Assembly (NCBI GenBank): GCA_903908715.1
Contig: CAIVSY010000016.1
Location: forward strand, 62,001-126,000
Source of the DNA: an uncultured bacterium
Lineage (GTDB): Bacteria > Verrucomicrobiota > Kiritimatiellia > CAIKKV01 > CAITUY01
DNA length: 64,000 nt
Reading direction: 5' to 3'
Shown here: one piece after another, positions 49,299 through 57,995 of the stretch
Numbering within the stretch: the stretch's first letter is position 1
How the letters are laid out: each line of letters starts with the position of its first letter
The notes under the pieces: generated by a model
What the model saw: the letters and a program-made list of their open reading frames with translations, nothing else
Told to the model about the DNA's origin: nothing
The model's database searches: none
Position numbers and translations under genes: made by a program

Positions 49299-50149
49299 AG
49301 GAGTTCCAGGGAAAGATCCGCCGCCGGCGCGGAATGAGTTAGTCCGCCAATAGAGATGGCATCCACTCCGGTAGCGGCGATGTCTGCCACCGTTGTCAGA
49401 GTGACACCGCCTGACGCCTCGAGTTTGCAACGCTTGGCGCATAGTTCCACGCAGCGGCGCATCTGGTCGGTCTTCATATTATCCAGCATGATCCATTCGG
49501 GCCCACCGCGGACAGCATCCAGGAGTTCCTCCTCCGACTCAACCTCGACCTCGACCGGCATACCGGGGAACTTCTCCCGCGCCACCTGCACTGCACCACA
49601 TAGATCGCGAATTCCTGCCTCCTGCCAGAATCGGCGGTGATTATCCTTGATCAGAACCATGTCGAACAATCCCATCCGGTGATTGGTTCCACCACCACAC
49701 CTGACGGCATACTTCTCCAGGCTCCGAAGGGTCGGAGTTGTCTTCCTCGTGTCCAGAATCAGTACGCCGTAAGGAGCCACCTTATCCACGAACTGCCGCG
49801 TCAGGCTGGCAATGCCCGTCAGTCTTTGCATGAAGTTGAGTGCTGTTCGCTCCGCGCTCAGAATTTGTGCAACACTTCCTTCAATTTCCAGAAGCATTGT
49901 GTGCGCGGCCACCTGGGTTCCATCTTCTACAAGAAATCGGCACTGCAAGTCCGGGTCAACCTTGTGAAAAACCGCCTGAGCGATCGGCAAACCTGCCGCC
50001 ACACACTCATCTCGCGTCACAATTATGGCCCGCCCCTTCCGCCCGGCAGGTATCACGGCTTGAGTGGTAATGTCCCCACGCCCGATATCCTCTTCCAGGG
50101 CACGACGGATAAGATCGTCCACTTCCGGGACTATTAGAATACTCTTCAT
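49295..50149 (-). CDS. nadC: Nicotinate-nucleotide diphosphorylase (carboxylating)
   Basis: Turns quinolinate and PRPP into nicotinate mononucleotide in NAD synthesis. The 284 residues include EDIGRGDITTQAVIP, ERTALNFMQRLTGIASLTRQ, TRKTTPTLRSLEKYAV and GGVTLTTVADIAATGVDAIS. The ATG overlaps the end of the ABC ATPase gene (ATGA) and its own stop overlaps coaX. nadB appears at the right end of the window, in a separate locus. Confidence 0.96.
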   Translation of the reverse strand: MKSILIVPEVDDLIRRALEEDIGRGDITTQAVIPAGRKGRAIIVTRDECVAAGLPIAQAVFHKVDPDLQCRFLVEDGTQVAAHTMLLEIEGSVAQILSAERTALNFMQRLTGIASLTRQFVDKVAPYGVLILDTRKTTPTLRSLEKYAVRCGGGTNHRMGLFDMVLIKDNHRRFWQEAGIRDLCGAVQVAREKFPGMPVEVEVESEEELLDAVRGGPEWIMLDNMKTDQMRRCVELCAKRCKLEASGGVTLTTVADIAATGVDAISIGGLTHSAPAADLSLELL

Positions 50150-51354
50150 GCCTCTTTACCGCGGCTATCCTCTATGCGCCATTCAGAAGGCATAACACAC
50201 ACGCCATCAACACGCTTTTCCGAATCCACGCCGAGCGCGAAAGCATTATCAAGCCGGTGATAGTTTGTCCGGTGGTCGGCGGAGTGAGCAGAAAATGAAA
50301 AGAAATAGTTTCCTGCTGCCAAATCCAGCCGGGGCAAGCGCAGAACCACTGACCCTGAGCGTGCCAATGAGCCAACATCAACACCAGCAATCTGTGTGTT
50401 ACTGCCATGTACCAGCCGTCCGGTCTCGTCCGAAATACCAAACCCAAATACGGATGGGCCTACTGCCGTGTGGACTTCGTAGCGGATTCGGATATTCACG
50501 GAACCACCACTAGCAACAGATCGCGTCACATTCCCGTTGTCGTCAAAGAAATCTGCCCCTTTCAACACGACTTCACGAGTTCCCCACTCCCTTCGCAAAT
50601 CCCCCCCGGACTGACCGCGCGAGAAAGATTCGTATTGCCCGATAATGTCACTGGGGGCACCATGTCCTTTCATCTGGCCGTGATCCAGGAAGAGTATGGA
50701 GTCGCTTACGGACTGAATGGCATGAAGGTCGTGCGAGATAATCAGCATAGTCTTCCCCATCGCCCTGAATGACGCCATCTTTTTCAGGCACTTTCTCTGG
50801 AATGCTGCATCCCCTACAGCCAGGACCTCATCCACAAGCAGGATATCAGGATCCACCTCGACCGCTACGGCAAAACCGAGGCGAACATACATCCCGGAGG
50901 AGTAATGTTTCACTGGCTCATCAAGGAATGGTCCGATATCCGCGAACTCAACGATGGAATCCAAGCGCTGTTTCATTTTTCGCCGGGATAGCCCCATAAT
51001 TGCACCAGCGAGAAAAATATTCTCCCGGCCTGTGAGATCCGGATGGAAACCCGCTCCAAGTTCCAGCAGGGAGGATATCGAGCCCTGAGTCTGAATAATT
51101 CCGGTTGTTGGCGTCATCGTTCCTGCCAGCAAAGCAAGCAGCGTGCTCTTTCCCGCGCCGTTCGCACCGATAATTCCCAGCGTACGGCCTGCCTCAACCT
51201 CGAAATGGATGTCTTGCAGTGCCCACAGCTCACCACCCGTTCGCCCCCCATGGCGCAATAAGTCCATTATCATCGACTTAATCGTTTTGGTGGCCGAGTG
51301 CCGCAATCGGAAGCGCTTACTGACCCCGGAGACTTTGATGGCTACGCTGGACAC
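50146..51354 (-). CDS. Polysaccharide-export ABC transporter ATPase with C-terminal sugar-binding domain
   Basis: A 402-residue ATPase of the Wzt/TagH type. Walker A is GIIGANGAGKSTLLALLAG, the signature is VKHYSSGMYVRLGFAVAVEV and Walker B is PDILLVDEVLAVGD. Residues about 260-400 form a Wzt-C-like beta-sandwich (DFFDDNGNVTRSVASGGSVN) that recognises the glycan end in some O-antigen exporters. GTG at 51354 has AAGG upstream. It pairs with the permease gene nine bases upstream. Confidence 0.92.
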   Translation of the reverse strand: MSSVAIKVSGVSKRFRLRHSATKTIKSMIMDLLRHGGRTGGELWALQDIHFEVEAGRTLGIIGANGAGKSTLLALLAGTMTPTTGIIQTQGSISSLLELGAGFHPDLTGRENIFLAGAIMGLSRRKMKQRLDSIVEFADIGPFLDEPVKHYSSGMYVRLGFAVAVEVDPDILLVDEVLAVGDAAFQRKCLKKMASFRAMGKTMLIISHDLHAIQSVSDSILFLDHGQMKGHGAPSDIIGQYESFSRGQSGGDLRREWGTREVVLKGADFFDDNGNVTRSVASGGSVNIRIRYEVHTAVGPSVFGFGISDETGRLVHGSNTQIAGVDVGSLARSGSVVLRLPRLDLAAGNYFFSFSAHSADHRTNYHRLDNAFALGVDSEKRVDGVCVMPSEWRIEDSRGKEA

Positions 51355-51363
51355 GATTATACC

Positions 51364-52143
51364 TTATAATTCATCGGCGAAGCTTCGTTGCAGTTTCTGG
51401 AACACCACGACGCCCGCTGCGAGCATGAGCCATGATACGGCCAGTGAGGGGATCCACAAATTCGCTTGCGGCATGGCTTCACCCATCAGTGCGTTCCGAT
51501 AAAGCGCCAACAATCCCGTCATTGGGTTCAGGTAAAACAACTGGTGCAGACGTGGGTCGCTAAATGTCTGCAGAACCATGACAGGACTGTAAATCACCGG
51601 AGTTACGAAGAACCACGCCATCATCAGCACGCCAATAACGTGTTGAACATCGCGGAAGAAGACATTTGCAGCCGAAAGCAAGAGGCTAAGGCCGATGCAA
51701 AGCGCCATTTGACTTACAATCGCGACGCAAAGCCAGAGGGGCATTCCGAACGAAACGTTGGTAAACACCAAATAGATACCGACTATGATCAGTGAAAGCA
51801 GAAGATTGACCAGATTAGCGAGCACAATAGAAAGGGGTAACAGGACACGGGGAAACGCTGCCTTCTGGATTAAATTCGCATTGCCTACGATGGCATTTGT
51901 TGAATCCCCAAGTGTCATCGCCAGGTATTGCCACACGAATATGCCGGTGACCAGTAGTGGCATCGAAATAGAAAACCGCATGATCCCCAGAAAAAGAGCG
52001 TAAATTCCGATCAGTAACAGGGGCCCCAACAACGTCCACAGAAAACCCAGCACCGATTCCTTGTAACGGATCTTAATGTTCCGTGCTACCAGCATCGCAA
52101 GGAGTTCACGATGACAGATCACATCTTTGACTATCGTTACCAT
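51364..52143 (-). CDS. Polysaccharide-export ABC transporter permease (ABC-2 type)
   Basis: About 259 residues with six membrane helices, of the Wzm/TagG type. The family start ARNIKIRYKESVLGFLWTLL is followed by MRFSISMPLLVTGIFVWQYL and AWFFVTPVIYSPVMVLQTFS, and FYLNPMTGLLALYRNALMGE near the end. ATG at 52143 is preferred over a TTG at 52170; neither has a strong ribosome site. Together with the ATPase it should export a lipid-linked polysaccharide. Confidence 0.9.
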   Translation of the reverse strand: MVTIVKDVICHRELLAMLVARNIKIRYKESVLGFLWTLLGPLLLIGIYALFLGIMRFSISMPLLVTGIFVWQYLAMTLGDSTNAIVGNANLIQKAAFPRVLLPLSIVLANLVNLLLSLIIVGIYLVFTNVSFGMPLWLCVAIVSQMALCIGLSLLLSAANVFFRDVQHVIGVLMMAWFFVTPVIYSPVMVLQTFSDPRLHQLFYLNPMTGLLALYRNALMGEAMPQANLWIPSLAVSWLMLAAGVVVFQKLQRSFADEL

Positions 52144-52277
52144 GCTGGATGCAAGAGTAGGGTTTTCCAATCAAGATTGTCGAACGGAATCTTCAATGCA
52201 ATCAGGCTTCGCCACAGAGCCCCTCACTTTCAGAATCCAGGGGCCCAGACATAGGTGATGGAATATATAACGTTGAC

Positions 52278-53273
52278 TCATATAGGTTCTGCGGGGACTT
52301 TAATCCGAAGAGCATGACGCACAACCCGCACATCAAAGAAGCATTCATCGGCGCGTTCCTCCCCATCAATCTGGGCCGGCTGTGGCCGGCCTAGACGGAT
52401 CTGGATGCATCGCCCTTGGGTGTGCCTGGCGCGGTTGTCAAGGTCTTGGGATAATTCGCGGATACGATCAGGATTGTGACGAATAGCCAGCAGATATCGC
52501 GCGAGATAGTTCGTTGGGTCGGTAAAAAGAACCACATCAAGCAATCCATCATCAGCATAGGCATTTGTGCAGAAATCAAAGTCACCCGCATAAATGCGCG
52601 TGTTATTGATAACAAGATTGATCAAGGGGCCTGCATACCATAGGTCTCCATCCACGATCACCTCAGCCTCAACCGTCGCGTGAAGGATGAAGCGAGAACC
52701 CCAAGAGAAGGTGTAAAGCCATCGTCCCCGAGCCAAGTATCGCATCAGGGGAATGTTCTCAATCCTGCGCTTCCCTGCATTACGAGTTCTCAGTACGCTC
52801 GAATCCAATCCGATCGTCAGGGCGTCCGCAAAATAGCATCCATTGATCAATCCCAAATCCAGCGAATAGTCCGCGCCATGCAGAATCGCTGACACCGCAC
52901 GTCTTAAATCCCGCGCGGAAATCTCATCACGAATTCGAATGCCTAGTGATTTCGCGATGTCATTCCCTGTGCCGAGAGGCACAAAGGCGTAGGGCGGCAA
53001 AATTGCCTCAGGATAGGATTCGCGGAAAGCCATGAGCCCATTAATTACACCCGAATGGGTTCCATCACCCCCTATGCCGGCGATCGCACAGAAGCTGTCT
53101 GGTGTGCCTGAGGAAAGATAGGCACAAACCTGATCAGGAATGGGTATACCATCATGAACGACAAGGAGTTCCTGCTTGGCTCCCTGTTTGTCAAGCAATG
53201 CCGAAACGGCATTCCACCGTTGGCTCGCCAAGCCGCCGGCTGCATTTGGATTCAGCACGCACAATACTCGCAT
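52278..53273 (-). CDS. Diacylglycerol/lipid kinase family protein
   Basis: A 331-residue DAGK_cat-domain protein, like YegS/BmrU. The ATP-binding GGDGTHSGVINGLMAF and PLGTGNDIAKSLGI motifs are near residues 75-125; the C-terminal sandwich has SLDLGLINGCYFADALTIGL and DDGLLDVVLFTDP. Probably phosphorylates a lipid. The ATG at 53273 starts at the first strand; an upstream extension reaches into the hairpin at 53281-53345. Confidence 0.9.
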   Translation of the reverse strand: MRVLCVLNPNAAGGLASQRWNAVSALLDKQGAKQELLVVHDGIPIPDQVCAYLSSGTPDSFCAIAGIGGDGTHSGVINGLMAFRESYPEAILPPYAFVPLGTGNDIAKSLGIRIRDEISARDLRRAVSAILHGADYSLDLGLINGCYFADALTIGLDSSVLRTRNAGKRRIENIPLMRYLARGRWLYTFSWGSRFILHATVEAEVIVDGDLWYAGPLINLVINNTRIYAGDFDFCTNAYADDGLLDVVLFTDPTNYLARYLLAIRHNPDRIRELSQDLDNRARHTQGRCIQIRLGRPQPAQIDGEERADECFFDVRVVRHALRIKVPAEPI

Positions 53274-53280
53274 AAACCAT

Positions 53281-53345
53281 TGCGGCCACAATCTCCGCTC
53301 CGTGTGGCATAACCGCATCCCACTTCGGAGCGCATTGTGGCCGCA
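53281..53345. repeat. Long inverted repeat between the small basic protein and the lipid kinase
   Basis: TGCGGCCACAAT (53281-53292) and CGCTCCG (53296-53302) are repeated in inverse order at 53326-53345 with a few bases of difference and a 23-base loop. The pairing is about 19 bases and GC-rich. No T-tract follows on either strand, so a simple terminator is doubtful. It lies 46 bases downstream of the ribosomal gene block. Confidence 0.7.
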
Positions 53346-53390
53346 TCCTTGCCGTCGTGCGCCCTTCACACCGGGCGCGAACCTGCCAGA

Positions 53391-53579
53391 TTACTTACTT
53401 TTAAGTTTCGCTGGCTCCTTGAGCAACTGGCGAACTTGCGCGGCGTTGAGTTTCTGGACCTTCGCAGGCTCGACACCGAGCGCGATTAGACGTTTACGCT
53501 GTACTTTTTCACGACGCTTCTTGTCGCCAGCCTTCTTGACTGGCCGCTTCATCCGGACATTAATTCCTTTTCCAGCCAT
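53391..53579 (-). CDS. Small basic protein of unknown function downstream of rplT
   Basis: A 62-residue, strongly basic protein (GINVRMKRPVKKAGDKKRRE) with a helical second half (VQRKRLIALGVEPAKVQKLN). It follows rplT by 39 bases, has GGAA upstream and uses no membrane or signal part. It may be a ribosome-associated protein judging by position and charge; I do not recognise the family. Confidence 0.6.
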   Translation of the reverse strand: MAGKGINVRMKRPVKKAGDKKRREKVQRKRLIALGVEPAKVQKLNAAQVRQLLKEPAKLKSK

Positions 53580-53618
53580 AACCGAACCTTCCTTGCTTCG
53601 AGATTGCGAGAAATACGT

Positions 53619-53975
53619 TTACGCCATGCTCTTTTGAGCCAAGGCCAGGATCTGGTTGAAACCCTCCGGATCGTGAAAGGCAATTTCAGACAGCATTTTG
53701 CGATTCAACGCAACCCCTGCCTTCTTCAACCCCTCCATAAAACGGCTATAACTCATTCCTTGCTCACGGCATGCGGCTGATACCCGTACAGTCCACAACC
53801 GGCGAAACTCCCCTTTTCGCTCCTTACGGTGCACATATGCCAGACGCATGGCCCGGTCCACGGCTTCCGTTGCCTGACGGAACAGCTTACTTCTTGATCC
53901 GCGAAAACCGCTTGCTCTCTTGAGCCGTGTTGTTCGTCGTTTGCGGGATGCGGGTGCGTTTGTTGCTCTAGGCAT
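53619..53975 (-). CDS. rplT: Ribosomal protein bL20
   Basis: A 118-residue large-subunit protein that acts early in 50S assembly. The basic N-terminus (ASRKRRTTRLKRASGFRGSR) and the segment RAMRLAYVHRKERKGEFRRL are standard; CREQGMSYSRFMEGLKKAGV follows. It is 21 bases after rpmI. In some bacteria bL20 represses its own operon through the rpmI leader. Confidence 0.97.
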   Translation of the reverse strand: MPRATNAPASRKRRTTRLKRASGFRGSRSKLFRQATEAVDRAMRLAYVHRKERKGEFRRLWTVRVSAACREQGMSYSRFMEGLKKAGVALNRKMLSEIAFHDPEGFNQILALAQKSMA

Positions 53976-53996
53976 CGTCTATTCCTTTCCGGTAAT

Positions 53997-54185
53997 TCAG
54001 ATCATTTCCCTGATGCGGCCATGGTCAGCCGCATGACCAATTTTGCTACGCCGCAGATTGCGCTTCCGTTTGCGGCTCTTGGAACTCAACAGATGGCCTT
54101 TCCCGGGACGGGCGAACTTAACCTTGCCAGTCGCCGTCAGCTTTACCCGCTTGGCCGTCATCTTCTTTGTCTTTTTCTTCGGCAT
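53997..54185 (-). CDS. rpmI: Ribosomal protein bL35
   Basis: A 62-residue protein starting MPKKKTKKMTAKRVKLTATG, with HLLSSKSRKRKRNLRRS in the middle, typical of bL35. It is preceded by an AAGGAAGG/AGGAG region. infC, which commonly lies before rpmI, is absent; the upstream neighbour is an HD-GYP regulator 125 bases away. Confidence 0.95.
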   Translation of the reverse strand: MPKKKTKKMTAKRVKLTATGKVKFARPGKGHLLSSKSRKRKRNLRRSKIGHAADHGRIREMI

Positions 54186-54309
54186 CTCCTACCTTCCTTC
54201 CTCGGTCCTCAAAAAGAATAGCGCAGCAATGTATCCGATGCACTCGATCAAGTCCAGTACTTTCCGCCATATTTTCCTGTTTTCCTAAACGAATTTCCCT
54301 GGAGCAGGC

Positions 54310-55374
54310 TCAGGTCGCCGGGCGAAACTCCAATTGAATAGCGGCAATGTCCTTTTTCGCCCGTATCGCCGCAAGCACCACATCAGGGTCAAATTGTTGC
54401 CCGGACATTGCTTCGAGTTCGATGAATGCTTCATTCAAGCTGACCGGCTGTCGATACGGACGGCTGGATGTCATCGCATCGATCGCGTCTGCCACGGATA
54501 CAATCCGTGCAAAACGCGGGATATTCTCGCCGATTAACTGATGGGGATACCCTTTGCCATTCCACCATTCGTGATGATACAAGGCAATTTCCGACGCTGT
54601 TTTCACGAGCGAAACATTGGACCCTTGCAGGATTCGCTCTCCGATGACTGTGTGCTGTTGCATGACCGCCGTCTCCTGCGGCGTCAACTTGCCCGGCTTC
54701 TTCAGCACATCGTCCGGGACTCCAATCTTGCCGACATCATGCATCGTGGAGGCAAGCCGGATAAGGCGGCAATCCTCCTTTGAAAGGTCCATTGCCACAG
54801 CAATCACTTGTGCATACCGGCTTACTCTTTCGACGTGTGCTCCTGTACTGTCATCGCGAAACTCGGCAGCCAGCGCCAGCCGCCGCACAATCTCCAGTGC
54901 GGCGGCTGCCGATTCGTCGAGCGCCAATCGCAACGCAGCAGTTTGCCGGGAAACCTCCGCCTCAAGAACTGATCGTTCATTCTCCAAACGATCCCGGTAA
55001 GCCTTAGAGTTCAAAGCCATGCGCACCCGCGCCAGCAGTTCGGCCATGCAAATCGGTTTGCTCAAGAGATCATCGGCTCCTGCCTCCAGCGCACGTGTCT
55101 TTTCCCTTGTAACATCCCGCCCTGTAATCATGATAATGGCTGCCTGCCGGGAAGCAGGATCTGCTCGCAATTGACTTGCCACCTCATATCCATCAATGCC
55201 TGGCATGATTAGATCCAGCAGAATAAGATCAGGACTGCATTCCTTGGCCTTGCGCAGGGCATCTTCGCCGCTTTCCGCCGAATGGACGTCGTAGGATTGC
55301 AACCGCAGCATATCGGTCAACATCTGACGCGTCATCGAATCATCATCGACAATTAAAACGGTTTGCGCATTCAC
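54310..55374 (-). CDS. Response regulator with HD-GYP domain
   Basis: A 354-residue two-domain protein: a receiver (about 1-120; VLIVDDDSMTRQML, phosphoacceptor Asp in LILLDLIMPG, Lys in LLSKPI), a helical linker (about 125-170), and an HD-GYP phosphodiesterase (about 175-350; ASTMHDVGKIGVPDDV and ALYHHEWWNGKGYPHQLIGE). HD-GYP domains hydrolyse cyclic di-GMP; the metal-binding HD and the GYP triad are all present. GTG at 55374 has GGAAG upstream, 20 bases after greA. Confidence 0.93.
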   Translation of the reverse strand: MNAQTVLIVDDDSMTRQMLTDMLRLQSYDVHSAESGEDALRKAKECSPDLILLDLIMPGIDGYEVASQLRADPASRQAAIIMITGRDVTREKTRALEAGADDLLSKPICMAELLARVRMALNSKAYRDRLENERSVLEAEVSRQTAALRLALDESAAAALEIVRRLALAAEFRDDSTGAHVERVSRYAQVIAVAMDLSKEDCRLIRLASTMHDVGKIGVPDDVLKKPGKLTPQETAVMQQHTVIGERILQGSNVSLVKTASEIALYHHEWWNGKGYPHQLIGENIPRFARIVSVADAIDAMTSSRPYRQPVSLNEAFIELEAMSGQQFDPDVVLAAIRAKKDIAAIQLEFRPAT

Positions 55375-55393
55375 TTTTCTTCCCGTCTCGGCG

Positions 55394-57568
55394 CTAGGCC
55401 GGCTGCCCTTTGGCCCACTCCAGAATTGATAGCGGCAATCCATCCACCTTTAGAATCAGTGCCTCCATATCACCCTGCTCACCAGGAACAAACAGATTAT
55501 CGCCCGACTTGCGTCCCGCCAAGGCCTTCCCCAGTTTGCTGCTGCAAGATATAATCCCCATAGAAGGCTCTTGATCCCACTCTCCCAGAATATAGAACCA
55601 ATGATCGCTTCCATCCTGATAGCGAAGGCAGACACTTGTTCCCATACCAGCTTTGTCGGCCATACTACCCGAAAAATCGGTTCCTCGCACCTGATTGAGA
55701 TCCTGCTCCCATTCCGCTCGTCGGCGGAGAAGAATGCCCTGCTGTTCCTTCGCCGTCTTATATTCGAAGTTCTCACGGAGATCCCCATAACTGCGCGCGA
55801 TCCCGATGTCCCGACTATTCTTCGGGATATCCTCGTTCACGAGCTTCTCCAGTTGTTTCTGGCGATTCTTATAGGATCGCCATGATGTAAGCCCCCCCTG
55901 GATAACAGCTGACTCCTCCCGGCTCTCCTCCAGCAAACGGGCAAGGTGTGGATGGGAAATGCAAATCCGCCCAATCATCGCCTGCGTATCCAACGGAATC
56001 CGCCCCATTGAGGTCTTGAGCATGCGAATAATGCTGGTTTGCTGAACCTCATTCATGCTTTCGACTGCCGCCTCCAGCCACTTGCGCTGCTGTACCAGTT
56101 CACCCAACTGGTTTGCAGCCTTGAGTCGCTCCCCCGTGTAGGTCCGTTCGAAGAGCGGCAAGACATGAAACATCAGGTCGCCGGCTGTGCCTATTCCCCA
56201 CAAATCAAGCTTTTCCGGGTGGCGTGCCAACCACAAAACCATCTCAACGCCAGCCTGGCGACGCGCCAGTTCCTCGCGGAACACCCCGGCGATCGCTCCC
56301 TCCACGCCCCTCTCGATCAGGAAATCAAGAAACACATTCAGTGTTGCCATTGGTGCACGGGGCAAGAGCTTCAAGATGGCATCCTGTGTCCGCTTCTCGT
56401 CTTGTCCAGCCGCAGCTTCCACAAACGCCGAGAGCTTCTTGGCTGGTAAGTCAACGGTTGCAGCCAGCAAGGTGTCCGGCAGCAGCAACCCCTCCAACTG
56501 AGATTGCCATGGGATCCACTCCTCCGGAAGATTCCACTGTCGCGCCGACAGAACGACTTTCACCCGCAATGAAACGTCAGTGTCACCAAAGCCTTTTAAG
56601 AGGAATTGCAGTCGGTCTGCAACCACGTGCCGCCCGGCGTCGTCTGCCTCTGTCGGCCCCATAGCTGCCTGCAATTCTTCGATTCGGCTCAGGATGGCGT
56701 CAATCGTTCGCTCTTTCGCCAGAAGTTCAAACCAGCGAGCGTCGTAATTGATTTCGCGGTCAAGCAGCTGAATCGGATCACTCCGCTTGACTGGAATCAC
56801 AACGAGCGGGTCATTCTTAAGTGTCTTCCGTGCAGCCTCCCAGAATGTCTTCCATTCTCCCGGCGTCAATATTCCGTCGGTCAGGATCTCCTGCAAGCGC
56901 GAGACCGGCATCGCACCATGACTGCGCAAGGCAATTCGAACAACCTCCGCCGGTTGTTGTTCAGCCAGGGACTTCAAGCCTGCCGGATCCAAAAAGTGCC
57001 GCGCCTGGAGATGGTCATCACTGACGAACTGGATGGCTTCTGCAGCATAAGCCATGGACATCTCGTGACCGCGCTTGCGAACGAAATCAATGGTAACCCT
57101 TTCGTAGAAAGGGTCAATCGAACGCACCCTCCCTATGCCCCACGTCCTGTCCAACCCCAACACACCTTCTTGCAGTTTCAGCAGCGTGTCCAACCGGCGA
57201 AAGCATTCTTGCATCGGGATAGTCTTGGCAAAACCCGCATGCCCAACGAACTTCTTCCGGAGAGGATCGTTACGAAACGCCCAGTGAATGCGCTTTTCCA
57301 CATGGCGCCGAAATGCCGGATCAGTTTCACGCGCGGCTGCACGATTCCGTACCGCCCGGACCATGGCATCACCCAGATCACGCTCCTCAAGTGAATCTTC
57401 CAGCAGTTCAGCCCAACTGTCGGCCTGAGCCGTCATTCCCGCCCTGCGGAGTTCGTCCAAAGCCCCAAGCATATCATCCAGCGGGATTGTTTCAGCAGAC
57501 AAGCCCGCGAGAAACCACTCTTCAAACTGATCCTCACCCATCTGCGCCGTGATCCCTGATGCTTCCAT
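55394..57568 (-). CDS. greA: Long-form transcription elongation factor GreA with large N-terminal extension
   Basis: About 724 residues. Only the last 135 or so are the Gre factor: the coiled coil with the acidic tip ARSYGDLRENFEYKTAKEQQ (Asp and Glu that enter the RNA polymerase channel to help cleave backtracked RNA) and the FKBP-like C-terminal domain. The other 590 residues are mostly helical and repetitive in style (LDTLLKLQEGVLGLDRTWGI, FLIERGVEGAIAGVFREELA). This layout matches the long GreA of Chlamydiae and relatives and is the best lineage clue here. ATG at 57568 has AAGGG upstream. Confidence 0.88.
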   Translation of the reverse strand: MEASGITAQMGEDQFEEWFLAGLSAETIPLDDMLGALDELRRAGMTAQADSWAELLEDSLEERDLGDAMVRAVRNRAAARETDPAFRRHVEKRIHWAFRNDPLRKKFVGHAGFAKTIPMQECFRRLDTLLKLQEGVLGLDRTWGIGRVRSIDPFYERVTIDFVRKRGHEMSMAYAAEAIQFVSDDHLQARHFLDPAGLKSLAEQQPAEVVRIALRSHGAMPVSRLQEILTDGILTPGEWKTFWEAARKTLKNDPLVVIPVKRSDPIQLLDREINYDARWFELLAKERTIDAILSRIEELQAAMGPTEADDAGRHVVADRLQFLLKGFGDTDVSLRVKVVLSARQWNLPEEWIPWQSQLEGLLLPDTLLAATVDLPAKKLSAFVEAAAGQDEKRTQDAILKLLPRAPMATLNVFLDFLIERGVEGAIAGVFREELARRQAGVEMVLWLARHPEKLDLWGIGTAGDLMFHVLPLFERTYTGERLKAANQLGELVQQRKWLEAAVESMNEVQQTSIIRMLKTSMGRIPLDTQAMIGRICISHPHLARLLEESREESAVIQGGLTSWRSYKNRQKQLEKLVNEDIPKNSRDIGIARSYGDLRENFEYKTAKEQQGILLRRRAEWEQDLNQVRGTDFSGSMADKAGMGTSVCLRYQDGSDHWFYILGEWDQEPSMGIISCSSKLGKALAGRKSGDNLFVPGEQGDMEALILKVDGLPLSILEWAKGQPA

Positions 57569-57598
57569 GCTTCGCCCTTCTGTCTTCATGTTTTTTAT

Positions 57599-57627
57599 CA
57601 TATATCATAAGCTGGCGCACAGAACAA
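57599..57627 (-). promoter_or_regulatory. Candidate greA promoter
   Basis: On the minus strand TTGTTC (complement of 57622-57627) is followed after 17 bases by TATATG (complement of 57599-57604), in an AT-rich stretch with further TATGAT-like boxes. Confidence 0.4.
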
Positions 57628-57995
57628 GCGCATGATCCTTTTGAAAGCATCCCTACGCTTGAGCCCGAATGTCTTCGCAGAAGACTGGTCTACTAAAGCT
57701 TGGTACTGACTGAAAGGAATTCGGCTCATGAAGCCTCTGAATTATTTTACAGGGAGAATCTGACGTTGAGCAACATCGCACAAATTCCCAAAGTCTCTAA
57801 TATTCATTTCTCTCGAAATCGGAGGGGAACCATAGAGCAGAAAGCCTGCGCTAATGGGCCGGGGAGCTGGACCGTCCCTTCATCCACCTGTCCTGCTCCA
57901 ATCGAGACTCGGCCGTCCCGAGCCATCCCTCTCGGTTGCCCACTCTACCGCCCCCCCCCGCACGATGCCGCAGTGCCTCCCCCCTTGGGGCAGCC
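57628..57995. other. Non-coding interval between the mannosidase end and the greA promoter
   Basis: About 370 bases without a supported gene. It contains a perfect inverted repeat (GTCTTC-GCA-GAAGAC, 57671-57685), a run of about nine C near 57952-57960 and rising G+C toward the mannosidase. No terminator with a T-tract was seen for the mannosidase. An open frame of 113 codons on the plus strand has no ribosome site or recognisable product. Confidence 0.5.

Noticed and set aside
53176..53637. A 153-codon plus-strand frame across the small basic protein and hairpin
   Set aside because: It is antisense to well-supported genes and has no recognisable product.
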